From contig CAVONS010000007.1 of the NCBI GenBank assembly GCA_963697345.1, forward strand, positions 248,001 through 312,000: DNA of 64,000 bases, written 5' to 3'. The DNA is from Prado023 sp963697345 (GTDB lineage Bacteria > Actinomycetota > Actinomycetes > S36-B12 > CAIYMF01). This document shows, piece after piece, positions 18,861 through 27,998 of this stretch. The notes beneath the pieces are model-generated. The model saw only the letters and a program-made list of their open reading frames with translations, made no database searches and was not told where the DNA came from. The translations under genes and the position numbers were made by a program. Position 1 is the stretch's first letter; every line of letters starts with the position of its first letter.

Positions 18861-20708
18861 ATGTGCGGAATCGTGGGGTACGTGGGTCATCGTCAGGCTG
18901 TCGACGTGGTCGTGGCTGGGCTCACCCGGCTGGAGTACCGCGGGTATGACTCGGCAGGCGTGGCGGTGATCGCCGAGTCCGCCCTGGACGTGCGCAAGAA
19001 GGCCGGGAAGCTGGCCAACCTGCAGGCGCTGCTGGCTACCGATCCGATGCAGCAGTCCACGACCGGCATCGGGCACACGCGCTGGGCCACGCACGGTGGG
19101 CCGACAGACGTCAACGCCCACCCGCATGTGTCCAGCGGCGGCCGGGTGGCGGTCATCCACAACGGCATCATCGAGAACTTCGCGGAGCTGATCGCAGAAC
19201 TGGCCGAACGTGGGGTTGTGATGGCCTCGGAGACCGACACCGAGGTCGTGGCCCACCTGCTGGAGGCCACACTGGCCGAGTCCGGGGACCTCGCCGAGGC
19301 GATGCGCATGGCCTGCCAGAAGCTGTCCGGCGCGTTCACCCTGGTCGCGGTCAGTGCCGATGAGCCGGGCCGCCTGGTCGCCGCGCGGCGCAACTCCCCG
19401 CTGGTGGTCGGACTGGGCGAGCACGAGAACTACCTGGCTTCCGATGTGTCGGCCTTCATCGAGTTCACCCGAGATGCCCTCGAGCTCGGACAGGACCAGG
19501 TCGTCGACATGACGGCCGACGACGTGCTCGTCACCGACTTCGCCGGCCGACCGGTCGAGGTCAGCCCGTTCACGGTGACATGGGATGCGGCCGCCGCGGA
19601 GAAGGGCGGCTACGACCTGTTCATGCTCAAGGAGATCGCTGAGCAGCCCAAGGCCGTCGCCGACACCCTGCTGGGGAGGATCACGCCCGACGGGCTGCTG
19701 CGCCTCGACGAGATCCGGATCCCCGTGGCCGAGCTGCGCGAGATCGACAAGATCGTGATCGTGGCCTGCGGGACGGCCTACAACGCGGGGATGGTGGCCA
19801 AGTACGCCATCGAGCACTGGTGCCGGATCCCGACGGAGGTGGAGCTGGCCAGCGAGTTCCGCTATCGGGACCCGATCCTGACCAGGCGGATCCTGGTGAT
19901 CGCGATCAGCCAGTCCGGGGAGACGATGGACACGCTGATGGCCGTGCGGCACGCCCGGGAGCAGGGGGCGCGGGTGCTCGCGATCTGCAACACCAACGGC
20001 TCCACGATCCCGCGGGAGTCCGACGCCGTGCTCTACACGCAGGCCGGCCCGGAGGTCGCGGTCGCCTCCACCAAGGCGTTCCTCACCCAGATCGTGGCCG
20101 TCTACCTGGTGGCGCTCTACCTGGCCCAGGTCCGCGGCAACAAGTTCGGTGACGAGGTGGCCGCCATCGTCAGCCAATTGGCCACGATGCCGCGGAAGGT
20201 CGACCTCGTGCTCGACACGGTCGAGGGTGTTCGTGAGTTGGCCAGGCACTTCGCCGACTCCAGCTCGGTGCTGTTCATCGGCAGGCATGTGGGCTACCCG
20301 GTGGCACTCGAGGGGGCGCTCAAGCTCAAGGAGTTGGCCTACATGCACGCCGAGGGATTCGCCGCCGGTGAGCTCAAGCACGGTCCGATCGCGCTGATCG
20401 AGGACGGTGTGCCGGTCGTCGTGGTGGTTCCCTCACCGCAGGGACGCGGGGTCCTGCACGAGAAGATCATCTCCAACATCCAGGAGGTCCGGGCCCGTGG
20501 CGCGGTCACGATCGTGATCGCCGAGGAGGGTGACGAGGGCGTGACCCCCTACGCCGACCATGTCATCAGGATCCCGGTCTGCCCGACGCTGATGCAGCCC
20601 CTGCTCTCCACGGTGCCGCTGCAGGTCTTCGCCTGTGAGCTGGCCGCGGCCAAGGGTCACGACGTCGACCAGCCGCGCAACCTGGCCAAGTCCGTGACCG
20701 TGGAGTAG
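18861..20708 (+). CDS. glmS: Glutamine-fructose-6-phosphate transaminase (isomerizing)
   Basis: A 615-residue enzyme that makes glucosamine-6-phosphate from fructose-6-phosphate and glutamine. The N-terminal Ntn glutaminase starts MCGIVGYVGHRQA with catalytic Cys2 and includes GIGHTRWATHG and HNGIIEN. Two SIS domains follow (ACGTAYNAG, ISQSGETMDTL). The end AKSVTVE is the family C-terminus. The ATG is preceded 7 nt upstream by TACCCT (18848-18853), so a leaderless transcript is likely in addition to readthrough from glmM. No glmS ribozyme is present. Confidence 0.97.
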   Translation: MCGIVGYVGHRQAVDVVVAGLTRLEYRGYDSAGVAVIAESALDVRKKAGKLANLQALLATDPMQQSTTGIGHTRWATHGGPTDVNAHPHVSSGGRVAVIHNGIIENFAELIAELAERGVVMASETDTEVVAHLLEATLAESGDLAEAMRMACQKLSGAFTLVAVSADEPGRLVAARRNSPLVVGLGEHENYLASDVSAFIEFTRDALELGQDQVVDMTADDVLVTDFAGRPVEVSPFTVTWDAAAAEKGGYDLFMLKEIAEQPKAVADTLLGRITPDGLLRLDEIRIPVAELREIDKIVIVACGTAYNAGMVAKYAIEHWCRIPTEVELASEFRYRDPILTRRILVIAISQSGETMDTLMAVRHAREQGARVLAICNTNGSTIPRESDAVLYTQAGPEVAVASTKAFLTQIVAVYLVALYLAQVRGNKFGDEVAAIVSQLATMPRKVDLVLDTVEGVRELARHFADSSSVLFIGRHVGYPVALEGALKLKELAYMHAEGFAAGELKHGPIALIEDGVPVVVVVPSPQGRGVLHEKIISNIQEVRARGAVTIVIAEEGDEGVTPYADHVIRIPVCPTLMQPLLSTVPLQVFACELAAAKGHDVDQPRNLAKSVTVE

Positions 20709-20780
20709 CCCCACGTCTGCGTCGGCGATTCGACCCGCCACCCGGGCCGGTTCGACTACGCGGAACGTCCGGCGGGCCGT

Positions 20781-22121
20781 TCAGCTGATGCGCGTGGCCG
20801 CGACGAAGCGGTCGCGGTACCAGGGCTCGTGCAGGTCACGAACCCGCACGCCACGGCGTGGGTTGGCGGCCTCGACCGCGAGCCCGTTGCCGACGTACAT
20901 GGAGATGTGACCACTGCGTGGCGACGTCCCGTCCTGGTAGTAGAGCAGGTCGCCGGGCACCAGGTCGGCGAGATCGACCCGGGTGCCTGCGAAGCGCTGC
21001 TGGGAGGCCAGCCGTGGCAGCGCGACCCCGGCGGACAGGTAGGCCTGCTGGATGAGCCCGGAGCAGTCGAAGACGTCGGGTCCGTTGCCGCCCAGGACGT
21101 AGGGCTTGCCGACCTGGGCGAGTGCGTAGACCACGGCCCGGTCGCGCGCCGTGGCGTCCGCGGGGAGCTTGTAGGTCGGCGTGGGGGTCGTGCTCGTGCT
21201 CGGCCCCTGGGTGGGCGCGGTGACGCTGACGGTGCGCCCCGCATGGATCGCGTCCCAGGTGGGCCCATCCACGGCTCCGGTGGCCTCCAGGGACAGGCCC
21301 CTCTGGTAGGCCGTCACGGCGGCGGTCGTGAGGTTCCCGTAGTAGCCCGTGTCCGGGGACACCCGCAGGTACTGCTGGACGAAGATGACTGCAGGGTGCC
21401 CCGGGCCCATCCCTCGGGACAGGGCGGGCCGGCTGGCGGCCGCCTGCGCCGGGGTGAGGGGCGCTGGTGCCGGTGACGTCTCGTCCCCGGCCTTCGACTC
21501 GGGGGTCGTGACCGCCTCGCCGGACAGCAGCGCCGCCCACGTCCGGGCGGTGACCCGGCCGGTGCGCTTGAGGTTGTTGCGCTCCTGGAACTTCCTGACC
21601 GCCGTGCGGGTGAGTGGTCCGTACCAGCCGGAGGCGGGGGCGACGGTCAGCGCCTGTTGGACGAAGACGACGGCCGGTCCACGGGCGCCCTTCTCCAGCG
21701 TCGGCCTCAGTGCGGCAGCAGCCTGGGGGGTCGCAGCGGCCTGTTCGGCGGAACTGGCGGTGGTCGTCGGAAGCAGCGCCGCCCAGGTCCGGGCGGTGAC
21801 CCGGCCGGTGCGCTTGAGGTTGTTGCGCTCCTGGAACTCCCTGACCGCCGTGCGGGTGAGTGGTCCGTACCAGCCGGAGGCGGGGGCGACGGTCAGCGCC
21901 TGTTGGACGAAGACCACGGCCGGCCCCTGGGCTCCCTTCACGAGCCGGGGTCGCAGCGCGGCCGCCTCGGCTGGGGCCAGCGCGCTCGACGTGAGCACGG
22001 AGGCTGTGGGCCCCGCTGCCTCATCGGTCGTCGGCGGGCTGACGGCCATCGCCGGTGTCGGCAGCAACAGCGCGCCGACGAGCGCAGCGCACAGCCATGT
22101 GCTGCCCAGGACCTTGCTCAT
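20781..22121 (-). CDS. Secreted NlpC/P60 peptidoglycan endopeptidase with three PG-binding domains
   Basis: A 446-residue exported cell-wall hydrolase. Residues 1-26 are a Sec signal peptide (hydrophobic core, AMA cleavage region). Three PG_binding_1-type domains follow, at about 57-117, 138-199 and 230-294; the first two are almost identical. A Ser/Thr/Pro linker leads to the NlpC/P60 domain (325-446) with catalytic Cys353 in FDCSG and His405 in SGHISMYVG. It should cleave stem peptides during growth or division. A c-di-AMP riboswitch precedes it, as for Streptomyces rpfA-type hydrolases. Confidence 0.93.
   Translation of the reverse strand: MSKVLGSTWLCAALVGALLLPTPAMAVSPPTTDEAAGPTASVLTSSALAPAEAAALRPRLVKGAQGPAVVFVQQALTVAPASGWYGPLTRTAVREFQERNNLKRTGRVTARTWAALLPTTTASSAEQAAATPQAAAALRPTLEKGARGPAVVFVQQALTVAPASGWYGPLTRTAVRKFQERNNLKRTGRVTARTWAALLSGEAVTTPESKAGDETSPAPAPLTPAQAAASRPALSRGMGPGHPAVIFVQQYLRVSPDTGYYGNLTTAAVTAYQRGLSLEATGAVDGPTWDAIHAGRTVSVTAPTQGPSTSTTPTPTYKLPADATARDRAVVYALAQVGKPYVLGGNGPDVFDCSGLIQQAYLSAGVALPRLASQQRFAGTRVDLADLVPGDLLYYQDGTSPRSGHISMYVGNGLAVEAANPRRGVRVRDLHEPWYRDRFVAATRIS
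21531..21923. repeat. Direct repeat encoding two near-identical PG-binding domains
   Basis: 21531-21677 and 21777-21923 (147 bp each, 246 bp apart, in frame) differ at only about three positions by eye. The unit encodes most of a peptidoglycan-binding domain, including ASGWYGPLTRTAVR and NNLKRTGRVTARTWAALL. A recent duplication or gene conversion within the gene is the simplest explanation. Confidence 0.9.
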
Positions 22122-22133
22122 GGTGTGCCCCTC

Positions 22134-22324
22134 GTCGCCTGCGAAGTCAGCTGTCGGGTCCGCGCCGCCAGGATGGCGACGCGTGCCAGCAACCGGGACC
22201 GGTCATTGGCAGGACCCCAAGGGCGCCCGATCGGCAGGGATCGCCGGTTCGGCGCCCGGGTGGACGTGGGTCCCCCGCTCCCGCCCTGCTCGGGGAAGCA
22301 CCGGAGGGGGCGGGATTCGGCGAC
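22134..22324 (-). promoter_or_regulatory. Cyclic-di-AMP (ydaO/yuaA-type) riboswitch
   Basis: On the minus strand the element opens GTCGCCGAAT and closes GCAGGCGAC, giving a P1 of GTCGCC/GGCGAC. P2 is CCCGCCC/GGGCGGG, directly followed by AGCGGGGGACCCA, identical to the B. subtilis ydaO core. The 3' part CCGACAGCTGACTTCGCAGGCG corresponds to the family's CCGTCAGCTAACCTCGTAAGCG. Only 12 nt separate it from the hydrolase ATG, so its 3' P1 strand abuts the ribosome site (GAGGGG). Expected logic: c-di-AMP binding lowers expression of the wall hydrolase. The rest of the 327-nt gap (22325-22448) holds the divergent nnr leader, with a weak TTACCA-17-GATAGT pair at 22360-22388 on the plus strand. Confidence 0.85.
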
Positions 22325-22448
22325 CTCCGGCGTGACCCCGGATGGGGCCGGGACGGACGTTACCAATGTGACAGGTGGGTTGGATAGTCCCAGTTGTTGT
22401 TGAATGTCCGGTGGACTGGTGTGGTAGGCAGGACCCGCGGAGGTGGAG

Positions 22449-23999
22449 ATGCGCGCGATCTGTGCGGTGGAAGTGGTGCGTCGGGCTGAGGCAGCTGCCG
22501 GCGTTTCGGAGCCGGTGCTCATGCAGCGCGCCTCCACAGCCCTTGCCGGGGTGTGCCGCGACCTGCTCAGTGGGCGGCGGTCCGGCGTGCGCGGTGCTCG
22601 CGTGGTGGCACTGGTGGGGTCGGGCAACAACGGCGGGGACGCCCTGTGGGCGTTGTCCCTCCTCGCGCAGCGTGGAGCCAGGACGACGGTCGTCGGGGAC
22701 CCCGGGCGCATGCACCCCGAGGGGGCTCGGGCAGCACGGGCGGCCGGCAGCCGCGTGCTGGCGTGGGACGACCCCGGGGCAGCCGACGAGATCAGGGCAG
22801 CTGAGCTGGTCCTTGACGGGATCCTGGGGATCGGCGGCAGCGCAGGGGTGCGTGAACCGGCGGCAGCGATGGTGGAGGTGCTCAACACGGCCCGCGTCCC
22901 GGTCGTCTCGGTGGATGTTCCCAGCGGCGTCGACCCCGACTCCGGTGGTGTGGTCGGGGTGGCCGTCCATGCGACGGTGACGGTGTGCTTCGGCGTGCTC
23001 AAGGCGGGGCTGGTCCTGAGCCCCGGGCGCCATCTGGCAGGAACCGTCACAGTGGTCGACATCGGGCTGGATGCTGCTGATCTTGAGCCGGTGGCCGGCG
23101 CCCTGACCCTGGCGGACCTGGCCGTGGAATCCCTGGGCCAGGATGCCCACAAGTACACACGTGGTGTGGTCGGGGTGATCGCCGGCTGCGCTGCATACCC
23201 CGGAGCCGCGCTGCTGGCCGTGGCCGGCGCCCGGATGTCAGGGGCCGGCCTGGTGGCCTTCAGCCCCGGGACGCCCCGCAGTCTCGGCCCATCGCCGATG
23301 CGTGCTGGGGCCACCGCATCGGGGCCCGATGCGACGGCTGGGATCGACCCCGTCGCCGGGCTGGTCGTGGCTCGATACCCCGACGTGGTGCTCGCCGAGG
23401 ACCGCCCGGTCGACGCGCGCTGCATCGGCCCGGGCCTCGGCCCGGTCCGCGATGTTGCCGACCGGGTCCTGGCGACCATGGCCGACCCCGCCCCACTGGT
23501 GGTCGATGCCTCTGCCCTGCCGGTCCTGGCCCGCCAGGATGGGCGCAGCGCGCTGGCCCATCGGACCCGATCCGGGTGGGTCACCGTGCTGACCCCGCAC
23601 ACAGGTGAGTTCCACCGACTGGGCTTCGACGCCGCTGGGGGTCCGTTGGTCGCTGCCCGTCGGGCCGCGCAGGAGACCGGTGCGGTCGTGGTGCTCAAGG
23701 GCCCGGGCACCGTGATCGCGGCCCCCGGGTCCACGTACATCGACACCTTCGGGGACTCCAGCCTGGCCACAGCCGGCACCGGTGATGTCCTGGCCGGGCT
23801 CATCGCGGGTCTCCTGGCCTCTGCGGCGCGATCACGGCCCCTGACGCCGTCCACCGCCGCCCTCATCGCGGCGCGTGCGGTGGGGCTGCACGGATTGGCC
23901 GGTCGCCTTGCTGGGGCATCGGGTGGACCTGTCACCAGTGCCGACGTGGCTGATCGCCTGCGCGACGCACACGCCGCCGCGGCGCTGGCTCGCACCTGA
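22449..23999 (+). CDS. nnr: Bifunctional NAD(P)HX epimerase / ADP-dependent NAD(P)HX dehydratase
   Basis: A 516-residue repair enzyme for hydrated NAD(P)H. The N-terminal epimerase (NAXE) half carries VALVGSGNNGGDALW and LVLDGILGIGG. The C-terminal ribokinase-like dehydratase (NAXD) half carries TPHTGEFHRLG, VVLKGPGTVIA and TAGTGDVLAGLIAGLLA. ATG 22449 has GGAGGT just upstream; GTG 22443 overlaps that site and is less likely. Heads a collinear run with alr and the tsa genes. Confidence 0.95.
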   Translation: MRAICAVEVVRRAEAAAGVSEPVLMQRASTALAGVCRDLLSGRRSGVRGARVVALVGSGNNGGDALWALSLLAQRGARTTVVGDPGRMHPEGARAARAAGSRVLAWDDPGAADEIRAAELVLDGILGIGGSAGVREPAAAMVEVLNTARVPVVSVDVPSGVDPDSGGVVGVAVHATVTVCFGVLKAGLVLSPGRHLAGTVTVVDIGLDAADLEPVAGALTLADLAVESLGQDAHKYTRGVVGVIAGCAAYPGAALLAVAGARMSGAGLVAFSPGTPRSLGPSPMRAGATASGPDATAGIDPVAGLVVARYPDVVLAEDRPVDARCIGPGLGPVRDVADRVLATMADPAPLVVDASALPVLARQDGRSALAHRTRSGWVTVLTPHTGEFHRLGFDAAGGPLVAARRAAQETGAVVVLKGPGTVIAAPGSTYIDTFGDSSLATAGTGDVLAGLIAGLLASAARSRPLTPSTAALIAARAVGLHGLAGRLAGASGGPVTSADVADRLRDAHAAAALART

Positions 24000-24035
24000 C
24001 ACGCACCGGCGCCCCCTGTGGGGCAGGATGGGCAC

Positions 24036-25172
24036 GTGGTTGCGCGGGCTGAGTGCGAGGTCGACCTCGAGGCGATCTCGGCCAATGTCGAGGTGCTGCG
24101 TGGGTTCGCGCCCTCATCTGCGCTCCTGGCGGTGGTCAAGGCCGACGCCTATGGCCACGGGCTGCTGCCCTCGGCGCGCGCGGCACTGGCCGGGGGTGCG
24201 CAGTGGCTGGGCACCGCCCTGCTCGCCGAAGCTGTGCTGTTGCGTCAACAGGGGGTCACCGCCCCGATCCTGGCCTGGTTGTGGTCCCCGGATGATCCGG
24301 ACCTGGTGGCTTGCGTGCGCGACGAGGTCGACGTGACTGCCAGCTCGCTGTGGCAGCTCGAGGCCCTGACCTCGGCCTCCCACGCGACCGGGACCCGTGC
24401 CCGGGTGCAGCTGAAGGTCGACACGGGCCTCGGTCGCAACGGCGCCACTGCGCAGGAGTGGCCCGTCCTCGTGGAGCGTGCCGCCAGCCTGCAGGCCTCC
24501 GGCACGGTGCAGGTGACCGGCGTCTGGTCGCACTTCGCGGTCGCCGACTCCCCGAGCAGTGCGGTGACGGCCGAGCAGCTCGTGGCCTTCGACGAGGCGC
24601 TGGAGGTGGTGGCCGCCAGTGGGCTGACGCCGCAGCTGCGCCACATCGCCAACTCCGCAGCGACTCTGGCCGCTCCCCAGGCCCACTACGACCTCGTGCG
24701 ACCCGGCATCGCGGTGTACGGGGTCTCTCCCGGGGGTGAGCTCGGGCCCCCGGAGCAGTACGGCCTGAGGCCCGCGATGACCCTGCGCGCCCGACTGGCC
24801 GGGGTCAAGCGTGTCCCCGCTGGGCAGGGGGTCTCCTATGGGCACGAGTACGTGACGAAGGCCCCGACCACCCTGGGCCTGGTTCCGCTGGGGTATGCCG
24901 ACGGGATCCCCCGCGCGGCCGGGGGTCGTGCTCCGATCCTGGCGGCCGGGCGACAGCGTCCCATCGCCGGGCGCGTGTGCATGGACCAGTTCGTGATCGA
25001 CCTCGGCGACGACCCGGCTCAGCCCGGTGATGAGGTGGTGCTCCTCGGTGATCCGGCACGGGGGGAACCATCGGCTGAGCAGTGGGCGCAGGCCGCGGGC
25101 ACGATCGGCTACGAGATCATCACCCGGCTCGGTCCGCGCATCGAACGGAGCTGGGTGGGGGTGCAGTCGTGA
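24036..25172 (+). CDS. alr: Alanine racemase
   Basis: A 378-residue PLP enzyme that makes D-alanine for peptidoglycan. The PLP lysine lies in LAVVKADAYGHGLLPSA and the second catalytic base, Tyr, in GVSYGHEYV. RVCMDQFVIDLGD is the conserved C-terminal segment. GTG 24036 gives the usual family start (VARAECEVDLEAISANV); GTG 24018 in the same frame would add six residues. Its stop overlaps the next start (GTGA). Confidence 0.95.
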   Translation: MVARAECEVDLEAISANVEVLRGFAPSSALLAVVKADAYGHGLLPSARAALAGGAQWLGTALLAEAVLLRQQGVTAPILAWLWSPDDPDLVACVRDEVDVTASSLWQLEALTSASHATGTRARVQLKVDTGLGRNGATAQEWPVLVERAASLQASGTVQVTGVWSHFAVADSPSSAVTAEQLVAFDEALEVVAASGLTPQLRHIANSAATLAAPQAHYDLVRPGIAVYGVSPGGELGPPEQYGLRPAMTLRARLAGVKRVPAGQGVSYGHEYVTKAPTTLGLVPLGYADGIPRAAGGRAPILAAGRQRPIAGRVCMDQFVIDLGDDPAQPGDEVVLLGDPARGEPSAEQWAQAAGTIGYEIITRLGPRIERSWVGVQS

Positions 25173-26302
25173 GCCCGCCGGAGTTCACCGGTGTTGCCCG
25201 GGCGTTGGGAGTCGCTGCTGGGCTCATGGCAGTCGGTGCCGTCGCAGGTGTGGTCGCTGAGCGGGCCGTCGTGGCCAAGGCCGGTCGGGCGGACCGGGAG
25301 GGCGACGAGCCCTTCGGGCATCTGCGCGGGCAGCCGCTGACCGTCGAGTCCGATGGGGCGACGCTCCATGTTGAGGTCGAGCCATGCACGCGCGACAACC
25401 CCGAGGGGATCACCGTGGTGTTCTGCCACGGGTACGCACTGAACCAGGACTGCTGGCACTACCAGCGCCGGGACCTGCGCGCCCTCGGCGACCTCGTGTT
25501 CTGGGACCAGCGCAGCCACGGGCGTTCGGGTCGATCGGTCGCCGAGTCCAACACCATCGACCAGCTCGGCCGCGACCTCATGGCGGTGCTGGACACCGTG
25601 GCACCCACCGGCCCGATCGTGCTGGTCGGGCATTCCATGGGTGGCATGACCATCATGCAGCTCGCGCTGGACCACCCCGAGCTGTTCGGCTCCCGTATCC
25701 GCGGCGTCGCGCTGCTCTCAACCTCACCCGGGGGGATCCGCAACATCTCCCTCGGCCTGCCCCCCATGGCCGCCAGGTCCCTGCACCGCGTCCTTCCGGT
25801 GACCGCGGCCCTGCTGGTGCGCAATGCCGACGTCGTGGAGATGGGTCGCTCGAGGGTCAACGACCTGAGCCTGCTGTTCACGCGGCTCTACTCGTTCGGT
25901 TCATCGGCCTCTCCGGCCGTGGCCGACTTCACCCACCGCATGCTCGGCGAGACGTCGATCGAGGTCGTTGCCGAGTTCCTCCCGACCCTGCAGCGCCACC
26001 AGCGCCAAGCCGCGCTGCATGCGCTGGCTGGTGTTCCCTCGCTGGTCATGGTCGGGCAGGGCGACCGGATGACCCCGGCCGAGCATTCGCTGGACATGGC
26101 CCGGCGCCTGCCCCATTCCGAGCTGGAGATCATGGCCGACTCGGGGCACATGATGATCCTCGAGCACTACCCGCAGGTGAACCACCAGCTGCGCGGCCTG
26201 CTCGCCCGCGTCCGTGCGGAACTGGCTGCCGATGCCGCCGAGGTGGTGGTCGGCGACGCCGCGGCGGCCAGTCAGCGGGATGCGAGCGTGGACCACCCGT
26301 GA
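25169..26302 (+). CDS. Membrane-anchored alpha/beta hydrolase
   Basis: A 377-residue protein with an N-terminal hydrophobic segment (about 10-32) and an alpha/beta-hydrolase fold: VVFCHGYALNQDCWHYQ (oxyanion region), nucleophile elbow VLVGHSMGGMT, LVMVGQGDRMTP (acid) and a late His in DSGHMMILEHY. Actinobacteria commonly carry such a gene between alr and tsaE; its substrate is unknown. The GTG start overlaps the alr stop by 4 nt, and its own stop overlaps tsaE, which implies one transcript. Confidence 0.88.
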   Translation: MSPPEFTGVARALGVAAGLMAVGAVAGVVAERAVVAKAGRADREGDEPFGHLRGQPLTVESDGATLHVEVEPCTRDNPEGITVVFCHGYALNQDCWHYQRRDLRALGDLVFWDQRSHGRSGRSVAESNTIDQLGRDLMAVLDTVAPTGPIVLVGHSMGGMTIMQLALDHPELFGSRIRGVALLSTSPGGIRNISLGLPPMAARSLHRVLPVTAALLVRNADVVEMGRSRVNDLSLLFTRLYSFGSSASPAVADFTHRMLGETSIEVVAEFLPTLQRHQRQAALHALAGVPSLVMVGQGDRMTPAEHSLDMARRLPHSELEIMADSGHMMILEHYPQVNHQLRGLLARVRAELAADAAEVVVGDAAAASQRDASVDHP

Positions 26303-26808
26303 GGACCTGGCACCACGATGGTCAGGCCTGGTCGGCCACAGCGCGCGACGCTGATCAGATGCGCGAGGTGGGCGCGGATCTCGCCCACGTTCTGCGCCCC
26401 GGCGACATCCTGGTGCTCGACGGCCCCCTGGGAGCGGGCAAGACGACATTCACCCAGGGGATCGGCCGCGCGCTCGGCGTGCGCGGGTCGGTCACCAGCC
26501 CCACCTTCGTCATCGCGCGCAGTCACCCCGGCCCCGGCCCGTCCCTGGTCCATGTGGACGCCTACCGGCTGGGCGGTTCGATCGAGGTCGAGGACCTGGA
26601 CCTCGATGCCGACCTCGACCGTGCCGTCACGGTGGTCGAGTGGGGTGCGGGCAAGGTTGAGGGCCTCTCACCGGATCGGCTGGATGTGGTCATCCGTCGC
26701 GACGTCGGGGCCCCCATCGATCCCGAGGATCCCTCGGGTGGCCTGCGCACGGTCCTTGTGCGCCCGGTCGGCTCCCGCTGGGCGGGCCTGCGGCTCGGTC
26801 CCCAGTAG
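26299..26808 (+). CDS. tsaE: tRNA t6A biosynthesis ATPase TsaE
   Basis: A 169-residue P-loop ATPase that works with TsaB and TsaD in making N6-threonylcarbamoyl-A37 on ANN-reading tRNAs. Walker A is GPLGAGKTT. SPTFVIAR, HVDAYRLGG and VTVVEWG are the conserved motifs. GTG start inside the stop of the hydrolase gene (4-nt overlap). Confidence 0.95.
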   Translation: MRTWHHDGQAWSATARDADQMREVGADLAHVLRPGDILVLDGPLGAGKTTFTQGIGRALGVRGSVTSPTFVIARSHPGPGPSLVHVDAYRLGGSIEVEDLDLDADLDRAVTVVEWGAGKVEGLSPDRLDVVIRRDVGAPIDPEDPSGGLRTVLVRPVGSRWAGLRLGPQ

Positions 26809-26817
26809 GTTGGGATC

Positions 26818-27477
26818 GTGCTCATCCTCGCCCTGGACACCGCCACGGAGGCCGTTGCGGCTGCCGTGGTCGAGACCGACTCGGGTGTCGTGCGGGGCCG
26901 CGGCTCCTTCCTTGGCCCCGCGTCCCACGGTGAGCAGCTGGCCCCCTCGGTGGCCAAGGCCCTGGCTCAGGCCTCAGCCGGGCCGGGGGACCTGGCCGGC
27001 ATCGGTGTGGGACGCGGCCCCGGCCCGTTCACCGGCCTTCGCGTGGGGCTCGTGCATGCTGCGGTGATGGGCTGGGCCCTGGGGATCCCGGTGCACGGCG
27101 TCTGCACGCTCGATGTCCTGGCCGAGCAGGCCTACGGGGAGGGCATGAGGCGGCCGTTCCTGGTGGCCACCGACGCCCGCCGTCGGGAGGTCTACTGGGC
27201 CCGGTACGGCGCGGACGCCCAGCGCCTGGACGGCCCCCATGTCGGTCCGGCCCGCGACATCCCGGACCGGTCGATGCCCGCCTTCGGGGCGGGGGCGGCG
27301 GCCTATCCAGATGACCTTGTCGACCACCGCGAGCCGCTGTACCCGGATCCTGCGGTCATGGCCCGCATCGCCGCACGGATGATCCGGGCCGGTGAGCCAG
27401 CGGACCTCACACCCCTGTACCTGCGCCGCCCGGACGCGGTCGCGGCGGCCCAGCGCAAGAAGGTGACGCCCCGATGA
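26818..27477 (+). CDS. tsaB: tRNA t6A biosynthesis protein TsaB
   Basis: A 219-residue ASKHA-fold partner of TsaD. ILALDTATEAVAAAVVE and GVGRGPGPFTGLRVGLVHA are typical. TAGGTT (26806-26811), which includes the tsaE stop codon, ends 6 nt before the GTG, so an internal promoter giving a leaderless transcript is possible. The stop overlaps rimI (ATGA). Confidence 0.94.
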   Translation: MLILALDTATEAVAAAVVETDSGVVRGRGSFLGPASHGEQLAPSVAKALAQASAGPGDLAGIGVGRGPGPFTGLRVGLVHAAVMGWALGIPVHGVCTLDVLAEQAYGEGMRRPFLVATDARRREVYWARYGADAQRLDGPHVGPARDIPDRSMPAFGAGAAAYPDDLVDHREPLYPDPAVMARIAARMIRAGEPADLTPLYLRRPDAVAAAQRKKVTPR

Positions 27478-27998
27478 GCACCACCGGCGCCGAGGCGTCC
27501 CCGGTTGCGCAGGCTCGCGAGGGCGCCCTGGCGGCCGGTGATCTCGTGATCGAGCGGCTGCGGTGGTGGGACCTCGAGCACGTCCAGGCCCTCGAGGACG
27601 CACTGTTCACCGACGGAGCCTGGTCACCCGGGCAGTTCTGGTCCGAGCTGGCCCGCGTCCCGGAGTCGCGCTGGTACGTCGTGGCACGTCGCCGGGGGAG
27701 CATCGTCGGCTACGCCGGGATCCACCTGATCGGGCCTGAGGCCGACGTCCAGACCGTTGCCGTGGCCACCGATCAGCAGGGCATGGGGATCGGGCGGGCG
27801 CTCATCGCGGCCCTCGTGGAGCGGGCCCGCGGTGGTGGCGCCCGGGTGCTGCACCTGGAGGTGCGCGCGGACAACACCGCCGCCCTGTCGCTGTACGGCC
27901 GCAACGGGTTCATGGTCGATGGACGACGCCGGGACTACTATGGTCGCGGCCAGGATGCCGTGCTCATGTCACGTGACCTGGGGGGCGGCGATGGCTGA
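27474..27998 (+). CDS. rimI: Ribosomal protein S18 N-terminal alanine acetyltransferase (GNAT)
   Basis: A 174-residue GNAT enzyme. VQTVAVATDQQGMGIGRALI is the acetyl-CoA-binding motif, and LEVRADNTAALSLYGRNGF ends with the usual NxxAxxLYxxxGF. The position between tsaB and tsaD is the standard rimI place. It overlaps tsaD by 8 nt. Confidence 0.93.
   Translation: MSTTGAEASPVAQAREGALAAGDLVIERLRWWDLEHVQALEDALFTDGAWSPGQFWSELARVPESRWYVVARRRGSIVGYAGIHLIGPEADVQTVAVATDQQGMGIGRALIAALVERARGGGARVLHLEVRADNTAALSLYGRNGFMVDGRRRDYYGRGQDAVLMSRDLGGGDG

Noticed and set aside
18639..20381. 580-aa open frame antisense to glmS
   Set aside because: Shadow of glmS with His/Arg/Gly-rich meaningless sequence.
22118..24139. 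673-aa open frame antisense to nnr and across the riboswitch
   Set aside because: Low-complexity Ala/Arg/Pro/Ser product; nnr motifs lie on the plus strand and the riboswitch occupies part of the frame.
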